Assembly (NCBI GenBank): GCA_945919795.1
Contig: CAMEJJ010000022.1
Coordinates: 1 to 52,644, forward strand
Source: an uncultured Lachnospiraceae bacterium
GTDB lineage: Bacteria > Bacillota > Clostridia > Lachnospirales > Lachnospiraceae
Direction of reading: 5' to 3'
Length of the DNA: 52,644 bases
The notes beneath the pieces were generated by a model. That model was given only the letters and a program-made list of their open reading frames with translations. It had not been told where the DNA came from and did not search any database. Shown piece after piece: positions 8,270 through 16,732 of the stretch (the first letter of the stretch is position 1; each line of letters starts with the position of its first letter). Made by a program: the position numbers and the translations under genes.

Positions 8270-9595
8270 TTACTTTACTTTCGGCCGGATTTCGGTTTCC
8301 GTTGTGACATATTTTTCTCCATCATAACGGGCAACCTCTATTATCACAAAATCATCCGCAGATAAATTGTCCAGACAATTCATATAATCCGCCAGACTTT
8401 TAATCTCTACATCATTGATAGCAGTTACCACATCGGCATTGCTAATTCCGCCGTCAAAAGCAGGAGAACCGGGATCTACCTCCGTCACATAAACACCGTA
8501 CGGAATATTTTGTGCATTATGGATTTCTCCGGTTACCGATGCTCCGTGGATTCCCAGATAAATACGGTCTTCTTCATTGGAAAGCTGCTCTACAAGCCTT
8601 TTTATATCGGAAATACCAAAGCAAGCCAAAAGAGCACCGCTTGCTGCCGAAGAAGATTCGGAGGTAATGACACCAATCAGTTTTCCGGATGTATTGACAA
8701 TGATTCCGCTGGAATTGGTCTCACTTCCGGTGATATCGGTAGTCAGAACATTGTAATGATAATCCGCATAAGATATTTCTTTTTTATTGGATGTCACGAT
8801 TCCATAGCAGATAGAACCACTCTGACCTAAGGGGCTGCCGACTGCCACAACCGGCCTGCCGACAATATTGGCTTTCTTTGAGTTTGCCAGTTCAATTACC
8901 TCCTGACTGCTCCACTGTTCATTGGTCAGGCTGCTTTTGGCAACTGTGAAAATCCCCAGACCGGTATCCGGGTCCGAACGTAAAAGAGTAGCTGTCACAA
9001 TTTTTTCCCCGCTAAATGTAACCGTATAACTTTCCGCATCGGGCAATCCATTGACATCCGCCAGAATATATAAAGCTTTTTCACTTTTAGCTATGACAAC
9101 GCCGGAAGTTTCATTGATATTTTCTACTTCATTTAAAAACCAGTCTGTATCCGTGGAAACTCCTGTAACGACCACAATCGTCTGGGAGGCTTCCATGGCA
9201 ACTTTGTACAAAGCATCGTAGGCCGCCTGATAGGTCTTGATTGCCAACTCCTTGTCGCTGACTTCCTGCTGAATCTGCTCTGTAATCTGCTCATTAATCT
9301 GTGAGTTAAACTGTTCTTCTAACTCTGCATCTTCCTGCTCGACGATTTCATCCGTCAAAAGTTCTTCCGGACTGATTTCATCTTCCGTCTCCGGCAGTTC
9401 AATCTTGGTAATCTCCTCCGGTGACAGCTTTTTGCTGATAACCGGCTCCAAAAGTAAAAAAGTCAGACATGCTATAAATCCGAATGCAACTGCACTGACT
9501 ATGGTAACCATGGATTTTTTAAACAGCTTTCTTTTATTGACCGGCTTTTTTTTGATTGTCTCATTCACAAAGGAATAGGATTCTTTTTCGTCCAT
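8270..9595 (-). CDS. Membrane-anchored HtrA-like PDZ protein with degenerate catalytic triad
   Basis: 441 residues: a short cytoplasmic N-terminus, one membrane segment (~29-49), a Glu-rich linker (~58-112), a trypsin-like domain (~135-335) and a PDZ domain (~345-440, GVYVTEVDPGSPAFDGGI). Aligned by eye with HtrA/DegP, the histidine block 'YIVTNYHVI' reads YILADVNGL, with Asn182 where His should be. The aspartate block 'TDLAVL' reads TGLGIF (Gly212). The serine block 'GNSGG' reads TNSSG, keeping Ser295. Two of three catalytic residues are therefore absent, pointing to a pseudoprotease that may bind rather than cut exported proteins. Family assignment is firm; loss of activity is inferred. Ribosome site AGAGGG. 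Confidence 0.88.
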   Translation of the reverse strand: MDEKESYSFVNETIKKKPVNKRKLFKKSMVTIVSAVAFGFIACLTFLLLEPVISKKLSPEEITKIELPETEDEISPEELLTDEIVEQEDAELEEQFNSQINEQITEQIQQEVSDKELAIKTYQAAYDALYKVAMEASQTIVVVTGVSTDTDWFLNEVENINETSGVVIAKSEKALYILADVNGLPDAESYTVTFSGEKIVTATLLRSDPDTGLGIFTVAKSSLTNEQWSSQEVIELANSKKANIVGRPVVAVGSPLGQSGSICYGIVTSNKKEISYADYHYNVLTTDITGSETNSSGIIVNTSGKLIGVITSESSSAASGALLACFGISDIKRLVEQLSNEEDRIYLGIHGASVTGEIHNAQNIPYGVYVTEVDPGSPAFDGGISNADVVTAINDVEIKSLADYMNCLDNLSADDFVIIEVARYDGEKYVTTETEIRPKVK

Positions 9596-9621
9596 TTTCT
9601 GCCCTCTTTCTTTTCAGTTTC

Positions 9622-9650
9622 AGTATATCGGAAGAGCCTTTTATTGTAAA
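9622..9650 (-). promoter_or_regulatory. Promoter of the HtrA-like gene
   Basis: Minus strand: -35 TTTACA (9650-9645), 17-bp spacer, -10 TATACT (9627-9622), then a ~20-nt leader with AGAGGG. Its -35 box is only 6 bp from that of the divergent mutS2 promoter. Confidence 0.8.
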
Positions 9651-9656
9651 GGTTCG

Positions 9657-9685
9657 TTGGCTTTTTTTCTGATGTATGCTATACT
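9657..9685 (+). promoter_or_regulatory. Promoter of mutS2, placing the start codon at +1
   Basis: Plus strand: -35 TTGGCT (9657-9662), 17-bp spacer, -10 TATACT (9680-9685). The ATG begins at 9692, seven bases after the -10 box, where transcription would normally start. No ribosome site fits between. The mutS2 mRNA is therefore probably leaderless. Confidence 0.72.
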
Positions 9686-9691
9686 TTTGGC

Positions 9692-12064
9692 ATGAATAAA
9701 AAAACGTTTCGTATATTAGAATTTGATAAGATAATTGAACAATTGGCAACCCATGCAGATTCGGAACCGGGTAGGCGCCTTTGTTTACGCCTGACCCCAA
9801 AATCAGACCCGGAAAAGATTGGAATTTTACAAAAACAGACTGCCGATGCCTTGGCACGTCTGTTACGCAATGGTTCTACTTCCTTTGGAAACAATAAAGA
9901 TATTGCATCTATTACCAAACACTTATCCATCGGTGGCAGTCTTAATTCCGAGGAATTACTGCTCTTAGCCGGTCTTTTGGAAAATGTTGCCAGAGTAAAG
10001 CATTATAATCGCAGTGATCGCACGGAAGAATTCACAGATTCATTAACCGAATACTTCGATGCCCTTGAACCGCTTTCCAATCTGAGTGCCGAAGTGCGCA
10101 GATGCATCCTTGGACCGGATGAGTTTTCTGATGATGCTTCGTCCACGTTAAAAGATATCCGGAGAAAAATCAACCAGACCGGAGATAAAATCCACAGCCA
10201 GCTCAATTCCATGGTCAATGGCTCTTTGCGGACATATCTGATGGATGCTGTAATTACCATGCGCAACAACCGGTATTGTCTTCCGGTCAAAGCGGAGTAC
10301 AAAAGTCAGGTTCCCGGCATGGTTCATGACCAGTCTTCCACCGGCTCGACCTTTTTTATCGAGCCCGCTTCTGTTGTGGATTTAAATAACAAATTGAAAG
10401 AGTTAGCATCTGCTGAAAAAGAGGAAATTGAAAAAATCCTGACGAATCTTTCTGCTGAATTTATGCCGTATGCAGAGACCATCGGCGAAAACGCAAGGCT
10501 GATGACCCGGCTTGACTTTATTTTTGCCAAAGGCAAACTTGCATTAGAGCAAAATGCTACAGAGCCCGTTTTTTCGGATAACAAAATCATCCGGATTCGC
10601 AAAGGCCGTCATCCTTTGTTAAACAAAAAAACCGTGGTTCCGATTGATATTCATTTAGGCGACGGCTTTGACCAGTTAATCATTACCGGTCCCAATACAG
10701 GTGGTAAAACGGTTTCCCTAAAGACCGTCGGATTGTTGACCCTGATGGGGCAGGCCGGACTTCACATCCCGGCATTGGACCGCAGCGAACTTCGCATCTT
10801 TAAAAAGGTTTTTGCCGATATCGGAGATGAACAAAGTATTGAACAGTCACTTTCGACTTTTTCTTCTCATATGACCAATATTGTTTCCATACTTCGGGAA
10901 GCAGATTCTGACAGTTTATGCCTGTTTGATGAACTCTGTTCCGGAACGGATCCGACCGAAGGAGCGGCACTCGCCATCTCCATTCTCACAAGACTGCATA
11001 AACAGGGTATCTTTACCATGGCAACAACGCACTACAGCGAATTAAAGCTCTATGCGATTTCCGGCGACGGCGTGGAAAATGCCAGCTGTGAATTTGACGT
11101 TGAGACCTTATCTCCTACCTACCGTCTGTTGATTGGTATTCCGGGAAAAAGTAATGCTTTTGCCATCTCGCAAAAGCTGGGGCTTTCTGTGGATATCATT
11201 GAAAAAGCTAAGGAACAACTTTCGAATGAAGACAAGAGTTTTGAAGATGTTCTGGCCGACTTGGAGAAAAACCGCAGAACCATTGAAAAAGAACAGATTG
11301 AAATTGATACCTATAAAAAAGAAATATCCGCTTTAAAAGAACAATTGCAAAAGCAGCAGGAAAAAGCGGATGCGGCGCGTGAGCGGATTTTAAAAGAAGC
11401 CAATGAAGAAGCTCGTGATATTTTGCAAAAAGCCAAAGATGTTGCAGATGAAACCATCCGCAATTTCCATAAATACGGTTCCGCTACACCGATGAAGGAA
11501 ATGGAAACACAACGCCAGAAGGTCGGTGCGGAAATTGCCAAAAAGAATGCCAAGCTTTCCATAAAACCGCAGGCTAAACCGGTCGGTTCCCTGACCGCAG
11601 ATGATATATCTACCGGTCAGAAGGTAAAGGTGCATTCTCTGGGTGTGGAAGGATATGTGGTTTCCATGCCGGATGGAAAAGGCAACCTTTTTGTACAATG
11701 CGGCATTATCAAATCCAAGGTCAATATCCGGGATTTATCTCTGGTGCAGGAGGAAGATATTACCATTCCTGCCAGATTAAAATCCCAAAGTTCCAAGATC
11801 AAGATGTCCAAAAGTCTTTCTGTTTCCACAGAAATCAATCTGCTGGGTATGACCTGTGATGAAGCGATATCCGCTCTGGATAAATATTTGGATGATGCCT
11901 ATGTTGCACATCTTCCCAGCGTTCGGATTGTTCACGGCAAAGGAACCGGTGCTCTCAGAAAAGCGGTTTCCGACCATTTAAGACGCCAGTCCTACATCAA
12001 ATCCTTCCGACTGGGTGAATTTGGCGAAGGGGACGCGGGTGTTACAATTGCTGAGTTTAAATAA
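9692..12064 (+). CDS. mutS2: Endonuclease MutS2
   Basis: 790 residues, full family length. An N-terminal core/clamp region (1-300) leads to a MutS-type ATPase with Walker A GPNTGGKT (~333) and Walker B CLFDELCSGTDPTEG, a coiled-coil (~510-610) and a C-terminal Smr domain (~715-790) with HGKGTG. The usual Smr 'LDLRG' strand reads INLLG here. MutS2 binds branched DNA and collided ribosomes in other Firmicutes, acting in recombination control or ribosome rescue. The start matches the family's conserved opening (MNxKTxRxLEFDKI), so the lack of a leader is not an annotation artefact. A two-component system follows 29 nt later without an obvious terminator. Confidence 0.95.
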   Translation: MNKKTFRILEFDKIIEQLATHADSEPGRRLCLRLTPKSDPEKIGILQKQTADALARLLRNGSTSFGNNKDIASITKHLSIGGSLNSEELLLLAGLLENVARVKHYNRSDRTEEFTDSLTEYFDALEPLSNLSAEVRRCILGPDEFSDDASSTLKDIRRKINQTGDKIHSQLNSMVNGSLRTYLMDAVITMRNNRYCLPVKAEYKSQVPGMVHDQSSTGSTFFIEPASVVDLNNKLKELASAEKEEIEKILTNLSAEFMPYAETIGENARLMTRLDFIFAKGKLALEQNATEPVFSDNKIIRIRKGRHPLLNKKTVVPIDIHLGDGFDQLIITGPNTGGKTVSLKTVGLLTLMGQAGLHIPALDRSELRIFKKVFADIGDEQSIEQSLSTFSSHMTNIVSILREADSDSLCLFDELCSGTDPTEGAALAISILTRLHKQGIFTMATTHYSELKLYAISGDGVENASCEFDVETLSPTYRLLIGIPGKSNAFAISQKLGLSVDIIEKAKEQLSNEDKSFEDVLADLEKNRRTIEKEQIEIDTYKKEISALKEQLQKQQEKADAARERILKEANEEARDILQKAKDVADETIRNFHKYGSATPMKEMETQRQKVGAEIAKKNAKLSIKPQAKPVGSLTADDISTGQKVKVHSLGVEGYVVSMPDGKGNLFVQCGIIKSKVNIRDLSLVQEEDITIPARLKSQSSKIKMSKSLSVSTEINLLGMTCDEAISALDKYLDDAYVAHLPSVRIVHGKGTGALRKAVSDHLRRQSYIKSFRLGEFGEGDAGVTIAEFK

Positions 12065-12093
12065 CTTATATATTTGAAATACGGAGGTAAGCA

Positions 12094-12813
12094 ATGGCTA
12101 ACAAACAAAAAATATTAATTGTAGATGATGATGAAAATATTGCAGAATTAATTTCTTTGTATTTGACCAAAGAATGTTTTGAAACACAAATTGTTTATGA
12201 TGGAGAATCTGCTCTGGATGCTGTCAAAAGCTTTGATCCAAATCTGATTATTCTGGATCTGATGCTTCCGGGCATGGATGGTTATCAGGTATGCCGTGAA
12301 GTTCGTATGAATTCCAGTGTCCCGATTATCATGCTTTCGGCAAAAGGTGAGATTTTTGATAAAGTTTTAGGTCTGGAGTTAGGTGCTGATGACTATATGG
12401 AAAAACCCTTCGATTCCAAAGAGCTGGTTGCCAGAGTCAAAGCAGTACTGCGACGCTTTAAAAACACCTCTGCTCCCGTTGCAGAAGAACCGGCAACTCC
12501 CGGTGTGAAGATCAAAAAAGTGGAATACCCGGATCTGACCATTAATCTTACCAATTATTCGGTTATTTATAAAGGCAAAAGCCTCGAAATGCCTCCTAAG
12601 GAGCTGGAATTATTGTATTTTCTTGCAGCCTCACCCAATCAGGTATTTACAAGAGAGCAGCTCTTAGATCAGATTTGGGGATATGAATACATCGGTGATA
12701 CCAGAACCGTAGATGTCCACATCAAAAGATTGCGCGAAAAAATCCGGGATCATGAGGCTTGGAGATTATCCACCGTTTGGGGAATCGGATATAAATTTGA
12801 GGTACTTTTATGA
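12094..12813 (+). CDS. OmpR/PhoB-family response regulator
   Basis: 239 residues. The receiver domain has the acidic pocket at D11-D13, phospho-acceptor D55 (LIILDLMLPG), a Ser in IIMLSAKG and Lys in MEKPFD. The C-terminal winged helix (~140-238) has PPKELELLYFL and TVDVHIKRLREK, marking the OmpR/PhoB class. It would bind DNA when phosphorylated by the kinase encoded next. The stop overlaps the kinase start by 4 bp (ATGA), so translation is coupled. The ribosome site is GGAGG 7 nt before the ATG. The target genes are unknown. Confidence 0.95.
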   Translation: MANKQKILIVDDDENIAELISLYLTKECFETQIVYDGESALDAVKSFDPNLIILDLMLPGMDGYQVCREVRMNSSVPIIMLSAKGEIFDKVLGLELGADDYMEKPFDSKELVARVKAVLRRFKNTSAPVAEEPATPGVKIKKVEYPDLTINLTNYSVIYKGKSLEMPPKELELLYFLAASPNQVFTREQLLDQIWGYEYIGDTRTVDVHIKRLREKIRDHEAWRLSTVWGIGYKFEVLL

Positions 12814-14237
12814 GAAAAACACTCTTTTTAAAGTTTCTTTTAGCGTATATTATTTTCGGTTGCTTCGGCTTTATTGCCGTTGCGACCGTTTCTTCTGCCC
12901 TGACACTGGATCACGAAACCAAGAAAACTGCAGAGCAGTATTACCGGGAAGCATCCACAATTTCAAAAACATATGCCAGTGACTTGTACAACAATCAGAT
13001 TACCGTGGAAAATGCCTATTCCCAGCTTCATGCCCTGTCGGTTTATCTGGATGCGGACATCTGGATTGTTAATCCGTCCGGTACCGTGGTTGTCAATTCC
13101 CTGAATCTCCCAAATATATCCAATCCACAGATTATTCAAGATTTTGATCCTTCCGTTACTGCATCCTCCTATTATGTACAAGGAAATTTCTTCAATCAAT
13201 ACAATGAAGAAATGTTAACGGTTTTTACCCCGATTACTTCCAATTACAAAATCAAAGGCTATGTCATTATTCTTCAGCCGATGGATACTTTAAGAAGCCG
13301 CAGTGATAATTATCTGAGTATCACATATATCACATTGGTGGTTTTACTGTTTCTGTCTTTGATTATTTTGATTTTCTTTACGGAAGTTTTCTATATTCCG
13401 TTAAAGAAAATCATTTATGCAACAGAACAATATGCTGCCGGAAACATGCATCATGAATTTTCCGTAGACAGCAATGATGAGCTTGGATATCTGGCCGGTT
13501 CACTCAATTATATGGCAAGCGAAATAGCCCGTTCCGAAGACAATCAGAAAAAATTTGTTGCCAACGTCTCTCATGACTTCCGTTCCCCACTAACTTCTAT
13601 CCGGGGCTATCTGGAAGCAATGATTGACGGAACCATTCCACAGGAGCTGCATGAAAAATATTTGAAAATCGTACTAAATGAAACAGAACGATTGACAAAA
13701 CTCACGAATTCACTATTGACATTAAACAATCTGAATACTAAGGGAATGGTTCTGGAACTCTCGGATTTCAATATCAATCAAGTCATTCACAAAACCGTAG
13801 ATACATTTGAAGGAACCTGTCGAAAAAAACAGATTTCCATTGACCTCATTCTTACCGGTGAGGAAATGTATGTACATGCCGATGTTGATAAAATACAGCA
13901 GGTATTATATAACCTTTTGGACAACGCGATAAAATTCTCGCATTCCAATTCCACCATTACCATTGAAACAAAATTAAAACATAAGAAATTGTTTGTATCC
14001 GTAAAAGATACCGGTATCGGTATTCCGAAAGAAAGTCTGAATCTTATTTTTGACCGCTTTTATAAAACAGATCTGTCCCGCGGTAAAGATAAGAAAGGAA
14101 CCGGTCTCGGTCTTTCCATTACCAAAGAAATAATTCACTCCCACGGTGAAAACATCAATGTTGTCAGCACGGAAGGAGTCGGAACCGAATTCATCTTTTC
14201 TCTGGCCCCCTCTGACATTGACGAAGAAGATGAGTAA
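12810..14237 (+). CDS. Membrane sensor histidine kinase
   Basis: 475 residues. Two membrane segments (~7-30 and ~172-193) flank an extracytoplasmic sensor of ~140 residues. A HAMP linker follows (~195-245), then the H-box VSHDFRSPLTSI with His255 as phospho-acceptor, N-box LLDNAIKF, G1 DTGIGIP, F-box FDRFYKTD and G2 GTGLGLSI. Overall organisation is that of VanS/WalK-like kinases of Firmicutes; the signal sensed is unknown. It pairs with the regulator immediately upstream. A long palindromic element begins 36 nt after its stop codon. Confidence 0.95.
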   Translation: MRKTLFLKFLLAYIIFGCFGFIAVATVSSALTLDHETKKTAEQYYREASTISKTYASDLYNNQITVENAYSQLHALSVYLDADIWIVNPSGTVVVNSLNLPNISNPQIIQDFDPSVTASSYYVQGNFFNQYNEEMLTVFTPITSNYKIKGYVIILQPMDTLRSRSDNYLSITYITLVVLLFLSLIILIFFTEVFYIPLKKIIYATEQYAAGNMHHEFSVDSNDELGYLAGSLNYMASEIARSEDNQKKFVANVSHDFRSPLTSIRGYLEAMIDGTIPQELHEKYLKIVLNETERLTKLTNSLLTLNNLNTKGMVLELSDFNINQVIHKTVDTFEGTCRKKQISIDLILTGEEMYVHADVDKIQQVLYNLLDNAIKFSHSNSTITIETKLKHKKLFVSVKDTGIGIPKESLNLIFDRFYKTDLSRGKDKKGTGLGLSITKEIIHSHGENINVVSTEGVGTEFIFSLAPSDIDEEDE

Positions 14238-14273
14238 CCACTTTTATTATTCACAACTTTAAGGACATAGCAA

Positions 14274-14498
14274 GTCGTCCAAACAGAAAATGATATATCT
14301 TTGTCGCCGGCTTTTACGAGGTTTTTTGACTTTCTTAGCGGCATGGCGAACAAAAGGAATGCCCGGTTTCAACTGTCTGAAGACGAAGTCTGAGTTTTGA
14401 AACCGGGCATTTAATAATACTTTGTGAGCATGCCGCTTAGAAAGTCTAAAAACCGAAGTACGAGGCGGCAAAGATATATCATTTTCTGTTTGGACGAC
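14274..14498. repeat. Long palindromic element, copy 1
   Basis: A 225-bp imperfect palindrome between the convergent kinase and trmL genes. The terminal arms 14274-14308 and 14464-14498 are complementary over 35 positions, with one G-T pair. The centre (14358-14411) holds the 15-bp stem AATGCCCGGTTTCAA / TTGAAACCGGGCATT around a small AGAC-GAA-GTCT hairpin. The middle stem includes AGCGGCAT / ATGCCGCT and GACTTTCT / AGAAAGTC. It shares its core with the elements at 26528 and 38837, but its outer arms are unique to this site. No direct target-site duplication was seen. Confidence 0.92.
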
Positions 14499-14511
14499 CT
14501 ACATCCTACTA

Positions 14512-15009
14512 TTACGTCGTTTTCCAATTCAGCCGATGGAGTTCTCCTTCTAACTGCATGGATTCAAAATTCTGCTGGCGCAAAGCTTCATACAAAACGA
14601 TAGCAACCGAATTGGATAAATTCAGTGACCGGATTGCGGGTTCCATGGGAATTCGTATACAGGTTTCTTCGTGTTCTACCAGAATTTCCTCCGGTATTCC
14701 GGCACTTTCCTTCCCAAACATAATAAAATCATTCGGTCCGAAAGTAACATCGGAATAGACATGCTTGGCTTTGGTTGTTGCCATCCAGATTTTAGCTCCG
14801 GGGTTCTCTTTTAAAAAAGTCTCAAAATTCATATAGGTATGAACATCCAGATCTTTCCAATAATCCATTCCCGCTCTTTTTAAAGCTTTTTCACTCAACG
14901 AAAATCCCAAGGGCTCAATCAGATGCAGACTTGTACCGGTTGCGACACAAGTTCTGCCAATATTTCCGGTATTGGCCGGGATTTCAGGCTGATGCAATAC
15001 GATATTCAT
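14512..15009 (-). CDS. trmL: tRNA (cytidine/uridine-34-2'-O)-methyltransferase TrmL
   Basis: 165 residues, typical of the SPOUT-class TrmL/YibK family. The start (NIVLHQPEIPANTGNIGRTC) and the knot segments FGKESAGIP, IRIPM and RSLNLSNSVAIVLYEALRQ are all present. It methylates the ribose of the wobble base in certain leucine tRNAs, using SAM. It begins one base after the stop of the aminotransferase gene, so the two are transcribed together. Confidence 0.95.
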   Translation of the reverse strand: MNIVLHQPEIPANTGNIGRTCVATGTSLHLIEPLGFSLSEKALKRAGMDYWKDLDVHTYMNFETFLKENPGAKIWMATTKAKHVYSDVTFGPNDFIMFGKESAGIPEEILVEHEETCIRIPMEPAIRSLNLSNSVAIVLYEALRQQNFESMQLEGELHRLNWKTT

Positions 15010-15010
15010 A

Positions 15011-16189
15011 TTATGCCTGCTCTTTCTCTTTACGAAGTTTTGTTACAAATTCATTTAATCTTCCGATTGCAATCTTTAAGTTTTCTAAAGAATATGCATA
15101 GGAAATACGTAAGAATCCTTCCCCACAGTCACCAAATGCGGTACCGGGTACAACGGCAACCTTTTGCTCTTCCAAAAATCTGGTTGCGAATTCTTCGCTG
15201 GTCATGCCAAATTCTTTGATACAGGGGAATACATAAAATGCCCCGTAAGGTTCAAAGCATTCCAGTCCCATCTCACGAAAAGCATGCATCAGATAACGAC
15301 GTCTCTGATTATATGCTTCGCGCATTTCTGCTACATCATCATCCCCATTTCGCAAAGCTTCTACTGCAGCATACTGACTGGTCGTAGGAGCACACATAAT
15401 TGCAAACTGATGAATTTTTGTCATCTGTTCAATAATTTCCGACGGTCCAACTGCATAACCCAGTCTCCATCCGGTCATTGCATAGGCTTTGGAAAATCCG
15501 TTAATTAAAATCGTTCTTTCCTTTAAGCCTTCTAATGTAGCGATGGAAACATGTTTTTCTTTGTAGGTAAGCTCTGCATAGATTTCATCGGAAATGACAT
15601 ATAAATCGTTTTCGATAATGATATCTGCAATTGCTTCTAAATCCTTTTTCTCCATAATGGCACCGGTCGGATTGTTGGGGAAAGGCATAATCAATACCTT
15701 TGTCTTGGGCGTAATGGCAGCCTTTAATTCCTGTGGTGTCAGACGAAATTCATTTTCATGTTTCAGGTTAATCGGAACCGGAACTCCACCTGCCAGAATG
15801 GTACAGGGATCATAAGATACATAACAGGGCTGGGGAATTAAAACCTCATCGCCCGGATCGAGCATGGCACGAAGCGCAATATCAATTGCTTCCGAACCAC
15901 CAACCGTTACAATTACCTGCTTGTTATAATCGTAATCCAAATTCTGACTGCGTTTTAAATAGTTGCATATTTCAATCTTCAATTCCTTCAGACCGGAATT
16001 CGATGTGTAAAATGTACGTCCTTTTTCCAGTGAATAAATACCCTCATCACGAATATGCCAGGGCGTATCAAAATCCGGCTCACCTACTCCAAGTGAAATA
16101 GCATCGGGCATTTCATTTACGACATCAAAAAATTTGCGGATTCCTGAAGGCTTAATTCCTCGTATCTGTTTTGATAATGGATCTCTCAT
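15011..16189 (-). CDS. PLP-dependent class I/II aminotransferase
   Basis: 392 residues, fold type I. The PLP lysine lies in NGFSKAYAMTGWRLGY; PFPNNPTGA and ISDEIYAELTY provide the cofactor-binding Asn and Asp/Tyr, and the C-terminal Arg is in GEGFLRISYAYS. It belongs to the AspC/PatA-like subgroup common in Firmicutes; the actual amino-acid substrate cannot be read from sequence. Its start overlaps the stop of the Lrp/AsnC regulator gene by 4 bp, which suggests that the regulator senses a substrate or product of this enzyme (inference). Confidence 0.92.
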   Translation of the reverse strand: MRDPLSKQIRGIKPSGIRKFFDVVNEMPDAISLGVGEPDFDTPWHIRDEGIYSLEKGRTFYTSNSGLKELKIEICNYLKRSQNLDYDYNKQVIVTVGGSEAIDIALRAMLDPGDEVLIPQPCYVSYDPCTILAGGVPVPINLKHENEFRLTPQELKAAITPKTKVLIMPFPNNPTGAIMEKKDLEAIADIIIENDLYVISDEIYAELTYKEKHVSIATLEGLKERTILINGFSKAYAMTGWRLGYAVGPSEIIEQMTKIHQFAIMCAPTTSQYAAVEALRNGDDDVAEMREAYNQRRRYLMHAFREMGLECFEPYGAFYVFPCIKEFGMTSEEFATRFLEEQKVAVVPGTAFGDCGEGFLRISYAYSLENLKIAIGRLNEFVTKLRKEKEQA

Positions 16190-16668
16190 GGTGTCACCTT
16201 CATTCTTTCGTCTTCATATTTCTTTGTCATAATGGTTCCGTGGTCTTTATATTTCTTTAAAATGAAATGTGTTGCGGTACTTAAAACCGAATCCAGAGTG
16301 GAAAGCTTATTCGAAACAAATGATGATACTTCCTTTAAACTCTTGCCTTCCAAAGAAACAAGTAAATCATATCCTCCGGAAATCAGATAAACCGAATTAA
16401 CCTCCGGATATTTGTAAATGCGCTCTGCAATGGTATCAAATCCCTGTCCTCTCTGAGGTGTTACACGTACTTCAATCAATGCGGATACCTTTTCAATACT
16501 GGTCTTTTCCCAGTCGATTAGCGTATGATAACCACAGATAACGCCTTCTTCTTCCATGGCTTTTAATTCATTTGCAACATCAATTTCCGGAACCCCTAAA
16601 ATAATAGCCAGTTCCTTTATATCTACTCTGCTGTTTTTTTCAATAATGCTTAAGATTTTTTCTCTCAT
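16186..16668 (-). CDS. Lrp/AsnC-family transcriptional regulator
   Basis: 160 residues. An N-terminal helix-turn-helix (~4-50; SRVDIKELAIILGVPEIDVANEL) is joined to a RAM ligand-binding domain (~65-150), with VYLISGGYDLLVSLEG as the signature strand. Lrp-type proteins form dimers to octamers and bind amino acids. The gene overlaps the aminotransferase by 4 bp (ATGA) and probably controls this operon or related amino-acid genes. It lies 64 bp downstream of the AIR-synthase-like gene. Confidence 0.92.
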   Translation of the reverse strand: MREKILSIIEKNSRVDIKELAIILGVPEIDVANELKAMEEEGVICGYHTLIDWEKTSIEKVSALIEVRVTPQRGQGFDTIAERIYKYPEVNSVYLISGGYDLLVSLEGKSLKEVSSFVSNKLSTLDSVLSTATHFILKKYKDHGTIMTKKYEDERMKVTP

Positions 16669-16732
16669 AATCGATTCCTTTCCTTAACTGTCAGTCCTAC
16701 ATCCATATGATATTCCATCACTTCTCTGACAT

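Noticed and set aside
9561-9857. 98-codon minus-strand frame over the mutS2 start
   Set aside because: Antisense to mutS2 and through both promoters; not coding.
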